Positions 45,829 through 54,615 of a DNA stretch of 64,000 nt are shown here, one piece after another (position 1 is the stretch's first letter; every line of letters starts with the position of its first letter). The notes beneath the pieces are model-generated. The model saw only the letters and a program-made list of their open reading frames with translations. It did no database searches and was not told the origin of the DNA. The DNA comes from an uncultured Sutterella sp. (GTDB lineage: Bacteria; Pseudomonadota; Gammaproteobacteria; Burkholderiales; Burkholderiaceae_F), in assembly GCA_900757865.1 (NCBI GenBank), contig CAAEPH010000032.1:42631-106630 (forward strand). Reading direction: 5' to 3'. Made by a program: the position numbers and the translations under genes.

Positions 45829-46632
45829 TTACTTCTTCACATCCGCCGAGATCACTTTTTCATGCACATAGGCCTGAATCTTACGCTGCATCAGGACGTG
45901 CTCGATCTTCTTCTTGCTTTCTCCCAACGTGGGGAAGTTTTCCGCGGGGCGCACGTCTTCGATCTTGATCACTTCAAAGCCCTTCGGGGTCTGCACCGCG
46001 GTCTTGGTGTATTCACCCTTCTTCAAGCCCTTCACAGCAGCGCTCAAGTCCGTCTGCAAACGGCCCACCGGTAGCCATTCTTCCACGAGGCCGCCAGCGG
46101 CTTTGGTATCTTCGTCCAAGGACTTTTCCGCAGCGAGCTTCGCAAAGTCACCACCTTTATCAAGGCTCTTGATGAGCACATCGGCTTCGACTTTATCTTT
46201 GAGCGCAATGTGGCGAATCATGATTTCCGTATCGCCCCATTTGGCTTTTTCTTTGTTGTATTCGTCCGTGATTTCCTGGTCGGTCACTTTGACGTTCTTT
46301 GCATAATTCGCAATGGCATGATTCATCAAAATCATGTTGGTCTGCATGGCGATTTCATCTTGAACGTCTTTTTGCTTATCGAGCCCTTCTTTGCGAGCCA
46401 CATCGGCCATGATCTGCGCTTCGATGAGCATGTTGCGCACGTTGTCTTCAAAATTTGGATCCTGAATCGCGTGCGGGTCCTGACCCATCGCAAGCGTCGA
46501 AGCAGCTAAGCGCTCCTGTGTGGCTTTCGTAATGACTTGACCGTTAACGGTCATGTCTTTAAATTCAGCAGCCGCCGTGCCGGCCATGAGCGCAAGCGCC
46601 GCCGCAACGGCAATCGAGGTCTTAAACGTCAT
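45829..46632 (-). CDS. Periplasmic parvulin-type peptidyl-prolyl isomerase (PpiC/PrsA-like)
   Basis: 267 residues from ATG 46632 with AAAGGA upstream; a longer frame to 46725 would bury the signal peptide and is rejected. Signal peptide MTFKTSIAVAAALALMAGTAAA. A SurA-like N-terminal helical part (NFEDNVRNMLIEAQIMADVA...VTDQEITDEYNKEKAKWG) precedes a parvulin domain (about residues 140-235): IMIRHIALKDKVEADVLIKSL, GGDFAKLAAEKSLDEDTKAAGGLVEEW, VQTPKGFEVIKIED. It is expected to fold outer-membrane proteins in the periplasm. Monocistronic; the upstream region has a TAGGG/CCCTA-type element. Confidence 0.9.
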   Translation of the reverse strand: MTFKTSIAVAAALALMAGTAAAEFKDMTVNGQVITKATQERLAASTLAMGQDPHAIQDPNFEDNVRNMLIEAQIMADVARKEGLDKQKDVQDEIAMQTNMILMNHAIANYAKNVKVTDQEITDEYNKEKAKWGDTEIMIRHIALKDKVEADVLIKSLDKGGDFAKLAAEKSLDEDTKAAGGLVEEWLPVGRLQTDLSAAVKGLKKGEYTKTAVQTPKGFEVIKIEDVRPAENFPTLGESKKKIEHVLMQRKIQAYVHEKVISADVKK

Positions 46633-46746
46633 AGGATTTTCCTTCTTTCTTATCAAAGGCTCCACGGTAAGGAGCACAAAGGCTTGGACAACCTTCCATG
46701 GATACGTCGCCAAGTAATCTATCAAGGATTTCTTTCTCCAACCTTA

Positions 46747-46790
46747 GCATTAGGTCGTTTCTAGGGAAAATCCGCTTAGGGTTTACCCTT
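46747..46790 (-). promoter_or_regulatory. Candidate promoter of the parvulin gene with two GGG/CCC palindromes
   Basis: Minus-strand order: AGGGTAAACCCTAA, then GGATTTTCCCTA (ending at 46762), then 15 bases, then a -10-like TAAGGT (46752-46747 region). The CCCTA to -10 distance matches that at 9521-9538, supporting a shared activator-type promoter layout. Confidence 0.45.
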
Positions 46791-46911
46791 TTAAAAACGC
46801 CTTCTACGAGCGAAATTTAACGAAAATTTGACCTAATGCAAACCTTCACGTCAGGCTAAACGATTGATTCTTTCTCACTAAACCCAATGACCTAAAGCGA
46901 GCCAGCGACTC

Positions 46912-46947
46912 AAAGCAAACGCCAAGCTTCACCATGAAAACTTGGCG
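46912..46947 (-). terminator. Terminator of the M20 hydrolase gene
   Basis: CGCCAAG (46920-46926) and CTTGGCG (46941-46947), 14-base loop, T-rich tail on the minus strand, 26 bases past the stop. Confidence 0.72.
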
Positions 46948-46972
46948 TTGATGAGCGACGTTTCACAGCGCG

Positions 46973-48277
46973 TTACCATTTGCCCGAAAACCCGATGATA
47001 AGGTTGGTGTACATGTCGTAGAGCGTGATGAGGTAGTCCTCTTGAAAGTCGACGCTTGCGTGTTCGTGGCTCGCGTCAAACCCTGCGCCCACCAAGAAGT
47101 ACCCGGCTTTGCCACCGTGACTTTGCACGCGGCGAATGAGAAGCGTCGCGTCGTCCGAGCCGTTTAAAGGCAACGTGGGCAAAACCGAGACGCAGCGACG
47201 CGCGCGACGTGCGCACACCGTAATCATCTGCGTGATCGCGTCGTCGGGCACAAAGTCCACCGCCTCGCCCATGATGTCGTAGTGGCAATTCACCCCAAAG
47301 GCCATGGCCGAGCCTTTGGCGCGTTGCACCGCCGCGCTCATCAAATCGCGGTTAATCGCTTCGTTTTCACCGCGCACCTCGACTTCGAGCTTGGCGTGCG
47401 AGGCCACCACGTTGCGACCTTCACCCGCGTGCATCGTGCCCACATTGACACGCGTCATACCGTCGCTGTGGCGAGGCAGTGCCATGAGGAGCAGCGACGC
47501 GTCTGCTGCCGCCAAAAGCGCATTGCGCCCAATCTGCGGTTGCATCCCCGCGTGCGAGGGTTCGCCCTCAAACTCAAAGTCCACCTTGGTTGTGCACAAA
47601 AATTTCTCGGGCGCTGCCACAATCACGCCAGGCTTCACGTCCACACACCCCGATTGCACCATCGGATAGGCCCCGCGTGAGCCTTCTTCGCCCGGCTGGA
47701 AAATAAACTTGATTCGCCCCTCGAGACGATCGGCATTGGCGACCACAAAGCGCGCGAGTTCGTAAGCGACCGCTTGGTGCGCGTCGTGACCACAAGCGTG
47801 CATCACGCCAGGGCGCTTTGAGGCAAACCCCTCACGAAACGGGATATGTGCCATGTCGTCGGGCTCATCCATGTAGAGCGCATCGAGCTCCACGCGAATA
47901 GCCATGGTTTTGCCAGGTCGCCCCGTATCAAGCGTTGCCACCATCCCGGTGATACCGCCCATGCGAGCCAACCACAAGGGATCCACCCCGTGCTCACGGG
48001 CATATTTTTCGCTCTTGGCGACTTCTTTGGCGTTGCGACCGCGAACAAACGCGGGATCAATCACTTCACGCCCCAACTTCACGGTAAAGCCGAGTGATTG
48101 AAAATACGCGGCCGCGTTGGCGGTTGCGATAAATTCGGTCCAACCCGCCTCAGGCATACGGTGAATCGCACGGCGTCGTGCGATCAAATCGTCTTCCGTG
48201 ACGGGGTCCACCCAATGGGGTACCTGCGCTGCGGGTGAAAGTAAAGGGGTTTTCTCCAACTCTGTTTCTTGACTCAT
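46973..48277 (-). CDS. abgA: M20-family amidohydrolase, AbgA-like (aminobenzoyl-glutamate hydrolase A type)
   Basis: 434 residues from ATG 48277; the open frame reaches 48469 but the extra 64 residues are Arg-rich and unlike the family. Dinuclear metal site motifs: GVMHACGHDAHQAVAYEL, FIFQPGEEGSRGAYPMV (catalytic Glu-Glu) and EHASVDFQEDYL near the end. A dimerisation domain, FEFEGEPSHAGMQPQIGRNALLAAADASLLLMALP, lies between. The RRAIHRMPEAGWTEF start and the long insert naming MGGITGMVATLDTGRPGKTMAIRVELDAL fit AbgA more than hippurate hydrolases. AbgA acts with AbgB on p-aminobenzoyl-glutamate; no abgB or abgT is adjacent, so the substrate is provisional. Confidence 0.75.
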   Translation of the reverse strand: MSQETELEKTPLLSPAAQVPHWVDPVTEDDLIARRRAIHRMPEAGWTEFIATANAAAYFQSLGFTVKLGREVIDPAFVRGRNAKEVAKSEKYAREHGVDPLWLARMGGITGMVATLDTGRPGKTMAIRVELDALYMDEPDDMAHIPFREGFASKRPGVMHACGHDAHQAVAYELARFVVANADRLEGRIKFIFQPGEEGSRGAYPMVQSGCVDVKPGVIVAAPEKFLCTTKVDFEFEGEPSHAGMQPQIGRNALLAAADASLLLMALPRHSDGMTRVNVGTMHAGEGRNVVASHAKLEVEVRGENEAINRDLMSAAVQRAKGSAMAFGVNCHYDIMGEAVDFVPDDAITQMITVCARRARRCVSVLPTLPLNGSDDATLLIRRVQSHGGKAGYFLVGAGFDASHEHASVDFQEDYLITLYDMYTNLIIGFSGKW

Positions 48278-48512
48278 GTCTACGTGCGGGTGTAGGTCGT
48301 CTCGGGCGATGGCTGTACCTCTATCGAGGCTTGCCAGAAAGGGGGTCTTCGAGTACGCGCTAAACCCTACTCCTCCTAGTGGTCTTGGGGACATTCTAGC
48401 GAATCTTTCGCGTGTTCGATAGACGCGAGCGACATGCGTGGCGCGAAAACCTCTGCGCGAACACCCCAAAACGCCCTGCTAACCATGACCGAAGACTGAC
48501 CGCCAGGCTGGG

Positions 48513-49472
48513 TTAATGCGGTTTGCGGTAGTGCTGCGCGAGCGTGGGCTGTGTTAAATCGGTGCTCACCACCGCGTCTTTGGGCGCCGGTGGCAAAAAG
48601 GCGTTCATCTCACGCCTCGCGTCGCGTGCTTCGGTTAAGAGCGCCGTCATGTGAGAGACGTCTTCGGTCTCGAGCGCTTGACGCAGAACATTAAGTGTCT
48701 CAGTGAAGTCGTCAATCACTTCCAACAGCGCCTTGCGGTTCGCGAGGAAGATATCCACCCATAGCGCCGGATCCGCTTGGGCAATGCGGGTGAAATCGCG
48801 AAAGCCCCCTCCCGCCGCGCGTCGCGCTTCGCCCGCAACGCCCGAGGCTTGCAGCGTTTGCATCATGGCGTAAGCCAATAAGTGTGGGGCGTGCGAGACA
48901 AGCGCATAGACGTGATCGTGCTCAGCTGGGCTCATCGTGAGCACACGAGCGCCCAAGGCTTTCCAAAGCGAGGCCACGCACTCAATCGCTGCCGGGTCCG
49001 TATCGGGAAGCGGCGTCAACACCGCGGCTGCACCCACGAAAAGATCGGGGTGAGCGGCCGCTAAGCCACTTTTTTCGCTCCCGGCAATCGGGTGCAAAGG
49101 CACGTAGTGACGTTTCAGATCGGCGCGTAAGACTTGTTGGGCAACGGCTACGACTTTGGCGCGAACGCTCGCCACGTCCGAGATGATGGCGTTGGGGCGT
49201 GCCAGGGAGTTTAATTGCGAGAAGACGCTACGCATGGCGCCAGGCGGCACCGCCACCACAATCAGATCGGCGTCGGTGACGGCGGTGGCCAAATCATTCG
49301 TGACCACGTCGGCTAAGTGTTGCTCACGGGCAAGCGTCAAGGTCGCTGGGTTGAGATCCATGGCTGCGGTCGTGAGTGCTTGAAACGCCTCCACGCCCTT
49401 GGCGCGCAATCCCTGCCATCCCAGCAAGGCTGAGCCCCCAATGAGTCCAAACCCCACCACGGCAATCTTCAT
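48513..49472 (-). CDS. tyrA: Prephenate dehydrogenase TyrA
   Basis: 319 residues. N-terminal Rossmann motif VGFGLIGGSALLG, followed by DADLIVVAVPPGAM and ISDVASVRAKVV. The catalytic region has HPIAGSEKSGLAAAHPDLFVGAA (the His of the HP-AG-E motif) and the helical dimer domain SHAPHLLAYAMMQTL...GGGFRDFTRIAQADPALWVDIFLAN. Oxidative decarboxylation of prephenate to 4-hydroxyphenylpyruvate in tyrosine synthesis; cytosolic. No chorismate mutase or ACT domain is fused. AGGAG-AAAAGGG precedes the ATG. Aromatic-pathway neighbours are not seen here. Confidence 0.9.
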   Translation of the reverse strand: MKIAVVGFGLIGGSALLGWQGLRAKGVEAFQALTTAAMDLNPATLTLAREQHLADVVTNDLATAVTDADLIVVAVPPGAMRSVFSQLNSLARPNAIISDVASVRAKVVAVAQQVLRADLKRHYVPLHPIAGSEKSGLAAAHPDLFVGAAAVLTPLPDTDPAAIECVASLWKALGARVLTMSPAEHDHVYALVSHAPHLLAYAMMQTLQASGVAGEARRAAGGGFRDFTRIAQADPALWVDIFLANRKALLEVIDDFTETLNVLRQALETEDVSHMTALLTEARDARREMNAFLPPAPKDAVVSTDLTQPTLAQHYRKPH

Positions 49473-49662
49473 TTTTCGCCCTTTTCTCCTATCGTGACTG
49501 ACGCGTACACGCGTCCCTCGCTCGCGTCTTGGTAGCGACGCACCGTGTTTGGAACTCGTATCAGAAAATGTGTTTTTTCTCTACGAGCTTCACCCCAAGC
49601 GACGCCACCCATTGTGAGAAAAAAGTCTAGCACGCTTCGTTCGCCCATTTGCTAAGGCGTTT

Positions 49663-49718
49663 TGCCTAACCGCATAAACGCATAAACGCATAAACGCATA
49701 AACACCTAAACGCCTAAC
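49663..49718. repeat. 8-bp tandem repeat upstream of tyrA
   Basis: Seven 8-base units in a row: TGCCTAAC, CGCATAAA four times exactly, CACCTAAA, CGCCTAAC. They lie between the response-regulator stop (49769) and tyrA start (49472). An octamer array can change copy number by slippage, here altering promoter spacing rather than a reading frame. Confidence 0.85.
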
Positions 49719-49768
49719 CGCCTTCTCACCGTTGGGCCTCAGCCCGGCATTGCCTGATCGCGCCGAGT

Positions 49769-50482
49769 TCACTCCACGGTCGCAATCACGCTTGCAATCT
49801 CGTCGGGGGTGCGAACGCCCAACTTACGCAACACATTCGCGCGATGCACCTCTACCGTACGCACCGCGTTACCTAAGCGTTCTGCACACTGCCGGTTGGT
49901 GCAACCTTGAGCAACCAAATGCGCCACGGCCCGCTCTTTGCCAGTGAGCGTCTCCCAACGACGTTGCCACTCGTCTTCCGAGCACGGTGTACCCGGCTCA
50001 ATGTTTGCACTTGTCTCGGGCAACGCGAGACTTCGAAGCGAGGCGTCCGCAGCCACCGCCACGGTTTGAAGAAGGCGCTCGTTATCCACCGGCTTTTGGA
50101 AAAAATCCACCGCCCCTCGACGCAAGGCCATCACGGCCATATCCACCTCACCGTGACCCGTTAAAAAGATCAAAGGCACCGTCCAGCCACGCTCGATCAT
50201 TTGCGCTTGAACTTCAAGCCCAGAGCGCCCCGGCATACGAATGTCCATGACCACGGCCCCGGGACGGCTAGGCGACTCTTGCGTTAAGTACTGCTCGGCG
50301 CTCGCGTAGGTTTCCACTTGCCAGCCTTCAATTTCAAAAACACACTGAAGCGCATCGCGCACCGATGCGTCGTCATCCACCAGCCGAATCACGGCTTGCG
50401 CTTTCACCGCTTCAAGTCGCTCTTCGCTAATCACGGGCACCATGCTGTCTCGCCAATTCTCAAACGTCTCTTTCTCTGTCAT
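49769..50482 (-). CDS. FixJ/TtrR-type response regulator
   Basis: 237 residues. Receiver domain with acidic pocket VDDD (36-38), phospho-acceptor Asp80 in VVMDIRMPG, Thr/Lys in LTGHG and FFQKPVDNE. The C-terminal LuxR-type helix-turn-helix is clear: LTGKERAVAHLVAQGCTNRQCAERLGNAVRTVEVHRANVLRKLGV. The layout is that of FixJ and TtrR. It starts inside the end of the sensor kinase gene (4-base overlap) and is co-translated with it. The expected target is the divergent flavoprotein/cytochrome operon starting at 53117. Confidence 0.88.
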   Translation of the reverse strand: MTEKETFENWRDSMVPVISEERLEAVKAQAVIRLVDDDASVRDALQCVFEIEGWQVETYASAEQYLTQESPSRPGAVVMDIRMPGRSGLEVQAQMIERGWTVPLIFLTGHGEVDMAVMALRRGAVDFFQKPVDNERLLQTVAVAADASLRSLALPETSANIEPGTPCSEDEWQRRWETLTGKERAVAHLVAQGCTNRQCAERLGNAVRTVEVHRANVLRKLGVRTPDEIASVIATVE

Positions 50483-52656
50483 CGCTCAACCTGTTCGTTA
50501 TCGGTTTCTGTTTTATCTGTCGTCTCGGAGCTGGTGTCGGACCTTATCACCTCACGTAGATCGTCTTGAAGCGTTAACGGAATGGTCACCGTGGCACACA
50601 CTAAGACGTCATGCGTTTCATTGACTGTTTCTTCGGCCGCTTCATCGACCACTTCTTTGACCGTTTCCTCGAGCGTTGCATCGTGCGTCTCGCCCGCGTT
50701 TCCCTCGCCCCAGGGACTCACTCGGTAGTCCAGCCTGGCACCGTGCGCTTCCAAAATTCCACGCACAATCGCCAACCCAAGACCCAACCCCGTCTTTTTG
50801 GTGGTGAGCGCTTCGCCAGCAAGCGCACGCTTGGCAGTTTCACTCAAAGCTGACGCCCGATTTTCCACCTTCACCCACACGTGTTGATCGTCTTGCGTGA
50901 GGCTCACACGAACCGTTTTCTCGTGCGGTGAATCGGTGGCTTCGAGCGCATTTTTGATGAGGTTCACAAACACCAACTCAAACCCTAACGCGTCGAGCGC
51001 GAGCGTCGCATCAGCGCCCGGCACAATCGTAATCACGCCGGTGAAGCGAGCGGACAGTCTGAGGTCATCCGCCGCACGGCCCAAGAGTGCGCGAATGGAG
51101 CACATCTCGCGAGGCGGCCGGTCCGCCTTAGCGTACGAGCGCACGCGCTCGACAATGGCATTGGCGCGCTCGGTTTCGTTTTCCACTTTACCCAGAAGGC
51201 TTTGTAGCTTCGCGTCCAGCACTTCGTCGTTAGTTCCATTCTTTTTCGCGATACGCATAAGCCCCTTTTTGAGAGCAAACACATAAAGCGAAATCGCTGA
51301 CAACGGCTGACGCATTTCGTGCGCAAAGATGCTCGAGAGTTGACCCACGGCCCCCATTTTTTCCAGTCGATCAATACGCTCGCCAGCGGCTCGCGCTTCG
51401 CGCTGGAGTTTTTCTTGCGTGGCCATGGCACGCGTGAGCGCTTCAGTGCGAAGGCGCACCAAATAGCCCACCCGCAAACTGTGAGCAATCAAGAGTAAAA
51501 AGACTAGCCCTAGCCCCAAAATCCACCACTTGGTGCGCTCCCATATCCAAGGAAGGGTCCACGCATTTAAATACTGATACGGCCCCACGCGGAGCTGCTC
51601 AAAAAGTTGATCCGTGCTGGAATAGTCCGTGGCCACACCCCAATAAAAGCCGTTCGTGCCCGCCGGTGGCATCTGCAAAAGGGCACGAGTAACAAGGCGC
51701 GAGAGTCGAGGGTCGGTGTGGTGCGTCGTTGCTACGGTCCACGCCGGGTAGAGTTGCGTGGAGCGTTGGCAAATTTCGCCCCCTTTCGTGAGATTATTTA
51801 TCACACGAAATTGCCCTCGCCACTCGGGATGCTTTTCCAGGTTTTCTTCCAAAAAGCAAAGACGCATAAAAGCGACATCCGCACGTCCCTCGAGCAACCA
51901 CGAAAACGCGTGTTGCAGTTTCCCGCCGTCGCCCAAATAAAACTCTTCACGAAAGAACCCTTGGGGATTGAGTCCCGCGCGAACCAATTCACCCATGGGA
52001 ATATCGTGCCCAGAGAACCCCTCTTTGACGCTACTCACCAAACGTTGCCCACGCAACGACGTCAGGTCCGAAAGGTCACGTCGACGATCGAGCACCACCA
52101 TGGCGCTCGCTTCACTGCGATTGGGATCGGGATAGGCCTTAGAGAGCCCCGTGGCCAAGTCACGTGCACCATCGAGAACCAAACGGCGATAGCGCCCTGA
52201 GCTCGCAATAAAAATATCGACCGTGCCACTTTGTACGGCGTCCAAGAGCTCTTCGAGCGTCATCGACTGCACGTCCAGGACGTCTTTGCCAAAGAAATTT
52301 TCCAGTTGCGTCACCGTTGCGTCCACCAAGCCCTCAAGCGGAGCGGGCTTGATGTAGCGCACAATCCCAATGCGTAACGGTTTCTCTTTGCTCGGCCACC
52401 CAAAGTCGGTGTAACCGTAGACGAGTTCGCTCGCAGCAGAGACGGTGAGCATCGGCTCAGGCGCACCGTGCATATCGGTTTCGGGCAGCGTGTCGTCAAT
52501 CCCTCCCATCGCCGTGGCACTACTCACACCAACAAGCATCAGTCCGCCGACAAGCAGCACTAATTGCGCGCGACAAAGCCCATCTCGACAAGGCCAAGAT
52601 CGCTTTGGGGGCAATACGCTTCTGAGGTAGTGTGACGCTCGATCGAGACAAAACAT
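50479..52656 (-). CDS. TtrS-like sensor histidine kinase with PhnD-type periplasmic domain
   Basis: 725 residues. The N-terminus is a basic segment and signal anchor (QLVLLVGGLMLVGVSSATAM), then a periplasmic substrate-binding-like domain of the PhnD/TtrS kind (about 90-370: RIGIVRYIKPAPLEGLVDATVTQLENFF, VDIFIASSGRYRRLV, EGRADVAFMRLCFLE). A membrane helix (TKWWILGLGLVFLLLIAHSL, about 374-393), a coiled linker, and the HisKA/HATPase core follow: phospho-His in FAHEMRQPLSAISL near residue 446, N-box LIKNALEATD, G-box GLGLGLAIVRGILEAHG. A late acidic tail (ETVKEVVDEAAEETV) interrupts the HATPase end. TtrS senses tetrathionate; the ligand here is unknown. AAGGAGAT precedes the ATG. Confidence 0.85.
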   Translation of the reverse strand: MFCLDRASHYLRSVLPPKRSWPCRDGLCRAQLVLLVGGLMLVGVSSATAMGGIDDTLPETDMHGAPEPMLTVSAASELVYGYTDFGWPSKEKPLRIGIVRYIKPAPLEGLVDATVTQLENFFGKDVLDVQSMTLEELLDAVQSGTVDIFIASSGRYRRLVLDGARDLATGLSKAYPDPNRSEASAMVVLDRRRDLSDLTSLRGQRLVSSVKEGFSGHDIPMGELVRAGLNPQGFFREEFYLGDGGKLQHAFSWLLEGRADVAFMRLCFLEENLEKHPEWRGQFRVINNLTKGGEICQRSTQLYPAWTVATTHHTDPRLSRLVTRALLQMPPAGTNGFYWGVATDYSSTDQLFEQLRVGPYQYLNAWTLPWIWERTKWWILGLGLVFLLLIAHSLRVGYLVRLRTEALTRAMATQEKLQREARAAGERIDRLEKMGAVGQLSSIFAHEMRQPLSAISLYVFALKKGLMRIAKKNGTNDEVLDAKLQSLLGKVENETERANAIVERVRSYAKADRPPREMCSIRALLGRAADDLRLSARFTGVITIVPGADATLALDALGFELVFVNLIKNALEATDSPHEKTVRVSLTQDDQHVWVKVENRASALSETAKRALAGEALTTKKTGLGLGLAIVRGILEAHGARLDYRVSPWGEGNAGETHDATLEETVKEVVDEAAEETVNETHDVLVCATVTIPLTLQDDLREVIRSDTSSETTDKTETDNEQVER

Positions 52657-53116
52657 GGGAGGATCTCCTTGGAATCCTCCTAGTCTAAAGCAAATGGCCC
52701 GTGTTGAGTCACACCTCTTCTCGAAGGCGACTCGTCAAAGCGAGCGCGCACCTCACCGCAAAATCGACAAGACATCCACGTTTTTTGCTCATTCGCCTCT
52801 TTTTCCCTCGCGCGCTATGGTCTTTAAAGGCTGCCATGCGTGACAAACAGACTCTCTATACGCCTCCAATCAAAACAAAATGCCCCTTCCTTGATCTCAT
52901 AGCACACTACGTAGTGGTGGGGTGTGGTTAAAGTACGGGGCATACCGAATCGACCTCCTTCGAGTGAGATAGTTCCCTCGAGAGGGTTGAGTCGGAATTT
53001 GACCCTTTTGGATACGCTCTGTCAATCGCGCGAACTTCACACCCGTCGCTTTGGGTAGAAGTCCCCAAGTGCGTGATCGCCCAGACAGAGCGGATCGATT
53101 ACATGGAGATAAAAGC
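52657..53116. other. Divergent regulatory region between sensor kinase and reductase operon
   Basis: 460 bases without a gene. It carries CACTACGTAGTG (listed separately), flanked almost concentrically by ATGCCCC (52880-52886) and GGGGCAT (52937-52943). It must contain both promoters. Confidence 0.55.
52905..52916. promoter_or_regulatory. Perfect palindrome CACTACGTAGTG, candidate response-regulator site
   Basis: A 12-base perfect palindrome about 200 bases upstream of the flavoprotein start and 250 from the sensor start. It is nested inside a larger ATGCCCC/GGGGCAT inverted repeat with nearly the same centre. Its position suits the TtrR-like regulator; binding is inference. Confidence 0.45.
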
Positions 53117-54601
53117 ATGTCGTTAAATCTCAAACGCCGTGGCCTGCTCAAATCAGGTCTTCTCGGTGCTGCGGCCATTGCCGCCACGCCGGCTGTCCAT
53201 GCCGCCAACACGTCCCACCCCGTGCCGGATGACACCTATGATGTGGTGGTCTTGGGTGCAGGTCCTGGCGGATTAGTCACGGCCATCGCTGCGCATGACG
53301 CCGGCGCTAAAGTGGCTGTCTTTGAAAAGCGTGAACGCCCTGATGGCAACGCCATCTTCGCTCTGGGTTCTGTCTGTGGTTGGGGTACCCGCCACCAGAA
53401 AGAACAGGGGATCGATGACGATACCGCGGATGCGTTCTACGCCATGATGATGGACATCTCTAAGCAGATGGGTGATCCGGTTTTGAACCGCGTCTACACC
53501 GATAACATCACCGCCGGGATCGACTGGCTCGAGAGCGACATTGGGGTGAAATTCCAAAAGATTCGCAAGATGCCCTACCCGCGCTTAGGTCGCACGTGTC
53601 GTGTCGACGGCGAAGGCATCACGGGAGGAGCACAGCTCGTGCGTAAACTCTTAGCGGCCGCCCGCAAGCGTGGCATTCCCCTTTTCTTCCAACACAAAGC
53701 TATCGAACTGCAGCACGACGATGCGTTTAACGTCACGGGCGTGACAGTACTCTCGCCCGCGGGTCGCAAGACGATCGCCGCCAAGGGTGGTGTGGTGATC
53801 GCCACGGGGGGCTTTTCCGCGAACCCCGAAATGGTCGATAAATACATCGGTGGTTGGGCAACGCGTATGGTGCTTCGTGGCTCGCGCTCAACAACGGGTG
53901 AGAACGTCTCGCTCACGATGCCGCTTTACACCAAATTCGTGAACATGGATCAGTTCCACTCGGGGCCGATCGTGGGCGCTACCCACGTCAACCCCGCTGA
54001 CGTGTTGAACTCCGGCTATGGCGTGCAGGTCAACACCGACGGTAAGCGCTTCATGGACGAAAACAACACCTACGTGATTAAAGCTCGTACCACCGCACAG
54101 CAGACCTTGGACAACATGGCCTGGGTGATTGTGGACTCGGACTGCTCGGTGCTCGATCGTGTGATTCCGAAGTTCGACGCCCTCAACAGCCCCTATGGGA
54201 AAGCGGACACGTTGGATGATCTGTGCCGTCAGGTGAAGTTGCCCGCTGAGGCGGTCAAAAAAGCCGTGTCTGACTACAACGCCGCGCTCAAAGCCGGCAA
54301 GTTGCATGACATGGTTCCGCCCAACACCTACAAGAATCCGCACCCGGTCGCGAAAGCGCCGTTCTACGCGATTCCCTTCCAAGGTGGCATGACGGCCACG
54401 TTTGGTGGCCCCTTGATTGACCGCTACGCTCGCATCCAGAATTTGGACGGCGACACCATCCCTGGGCTTTATGCTGTGGGTAACGCTGCAGGCGGTATTT
54501 TCTACCACAACTACGCCGGTGGTGCTCAGTTGGGTGCTGCCACGGTCTTTGGTCGTATCGCGGGTGTGCACGCTGCCAAACGCGCAAAAGAAAACAAATA
54601 A
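53117..54601 (+). CDS. Tat-exported flavin reductase, flavocytochrome-c-type FAD subunit (substrate unknown)
   Basis: 494 residues from ATG 53117 (GGAGAT upstream). A Tat signal (KRRGLLKSGLLGAAA, cleavage near VHAAN) is followed by an FAD_binding_2/succinate dehydrogenase-fumarate reductase flavoprotein fold: GAGPGG at 47-52 in VVVLGAGPGGLVTAIAAHDAG, and the C-terminal FAD tail GLYAVGNAAGGIFYHNYAGGAQLGAATVFGRIAG. In the FccA fumarate reductases the substrate is held by a His and two Arg residues in the HHTMGG-, GKRFxxExxTR- and NRLGG-type segments. Here these read TATFGG, GKRFMDENNTYVI and NYAGG, so fumarate is unlikely. It is a respiratory reductase of another carboxylate or enoate. The next gene supplies the haem partner. 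Likely controlled by the divergent TtrS/R-like pair. Confidence 0.85.
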   Translation: MSLNLKRRGLLKSGLLGAAAIAATPAVHAANTSHPVPDDTYDVVVLGAGPGGLVTAIAAHDAGAKVAVFEKRERPDGNAIFALGSVCGWGTRHQKEQGIDDDTADAFYAMMMDISKQMGDPVLNRVYTDNITAGIDWLESDIGVKFQKIRKMPYPRLGRTCRVDGEGITGGAQLVRKLLAAARKRGIPLFFQHKAIELQHDDAFNVTGVTVLSPAGRKTIAAKGGVVIATGGFSANPEMVDKYIGGWATRMVLRGSRSTTGENVSLTMPLYTKFVNMDQFHSGPIVGATHVNPADVLNSGYGVQVNTDGKRFMDENNTYVIKARTTAQQTLDNMAWVIVDSDCSVLDRVIPKFDALNSPYGKADTLDDLCRQVKLPAEAVKKAVSDYNAALKAGKLHDMVPPNTYKNPHPVAKAPFYAIPFQGGMTATFGGPLIDRYARIQNLDGDTIPGLYAVGNAAGGIFYHNYAGGAQLGAATVFGRIAGVHAAKRAKENK

Positions 54602-54615
54602 TAAGGAGTCCCATC

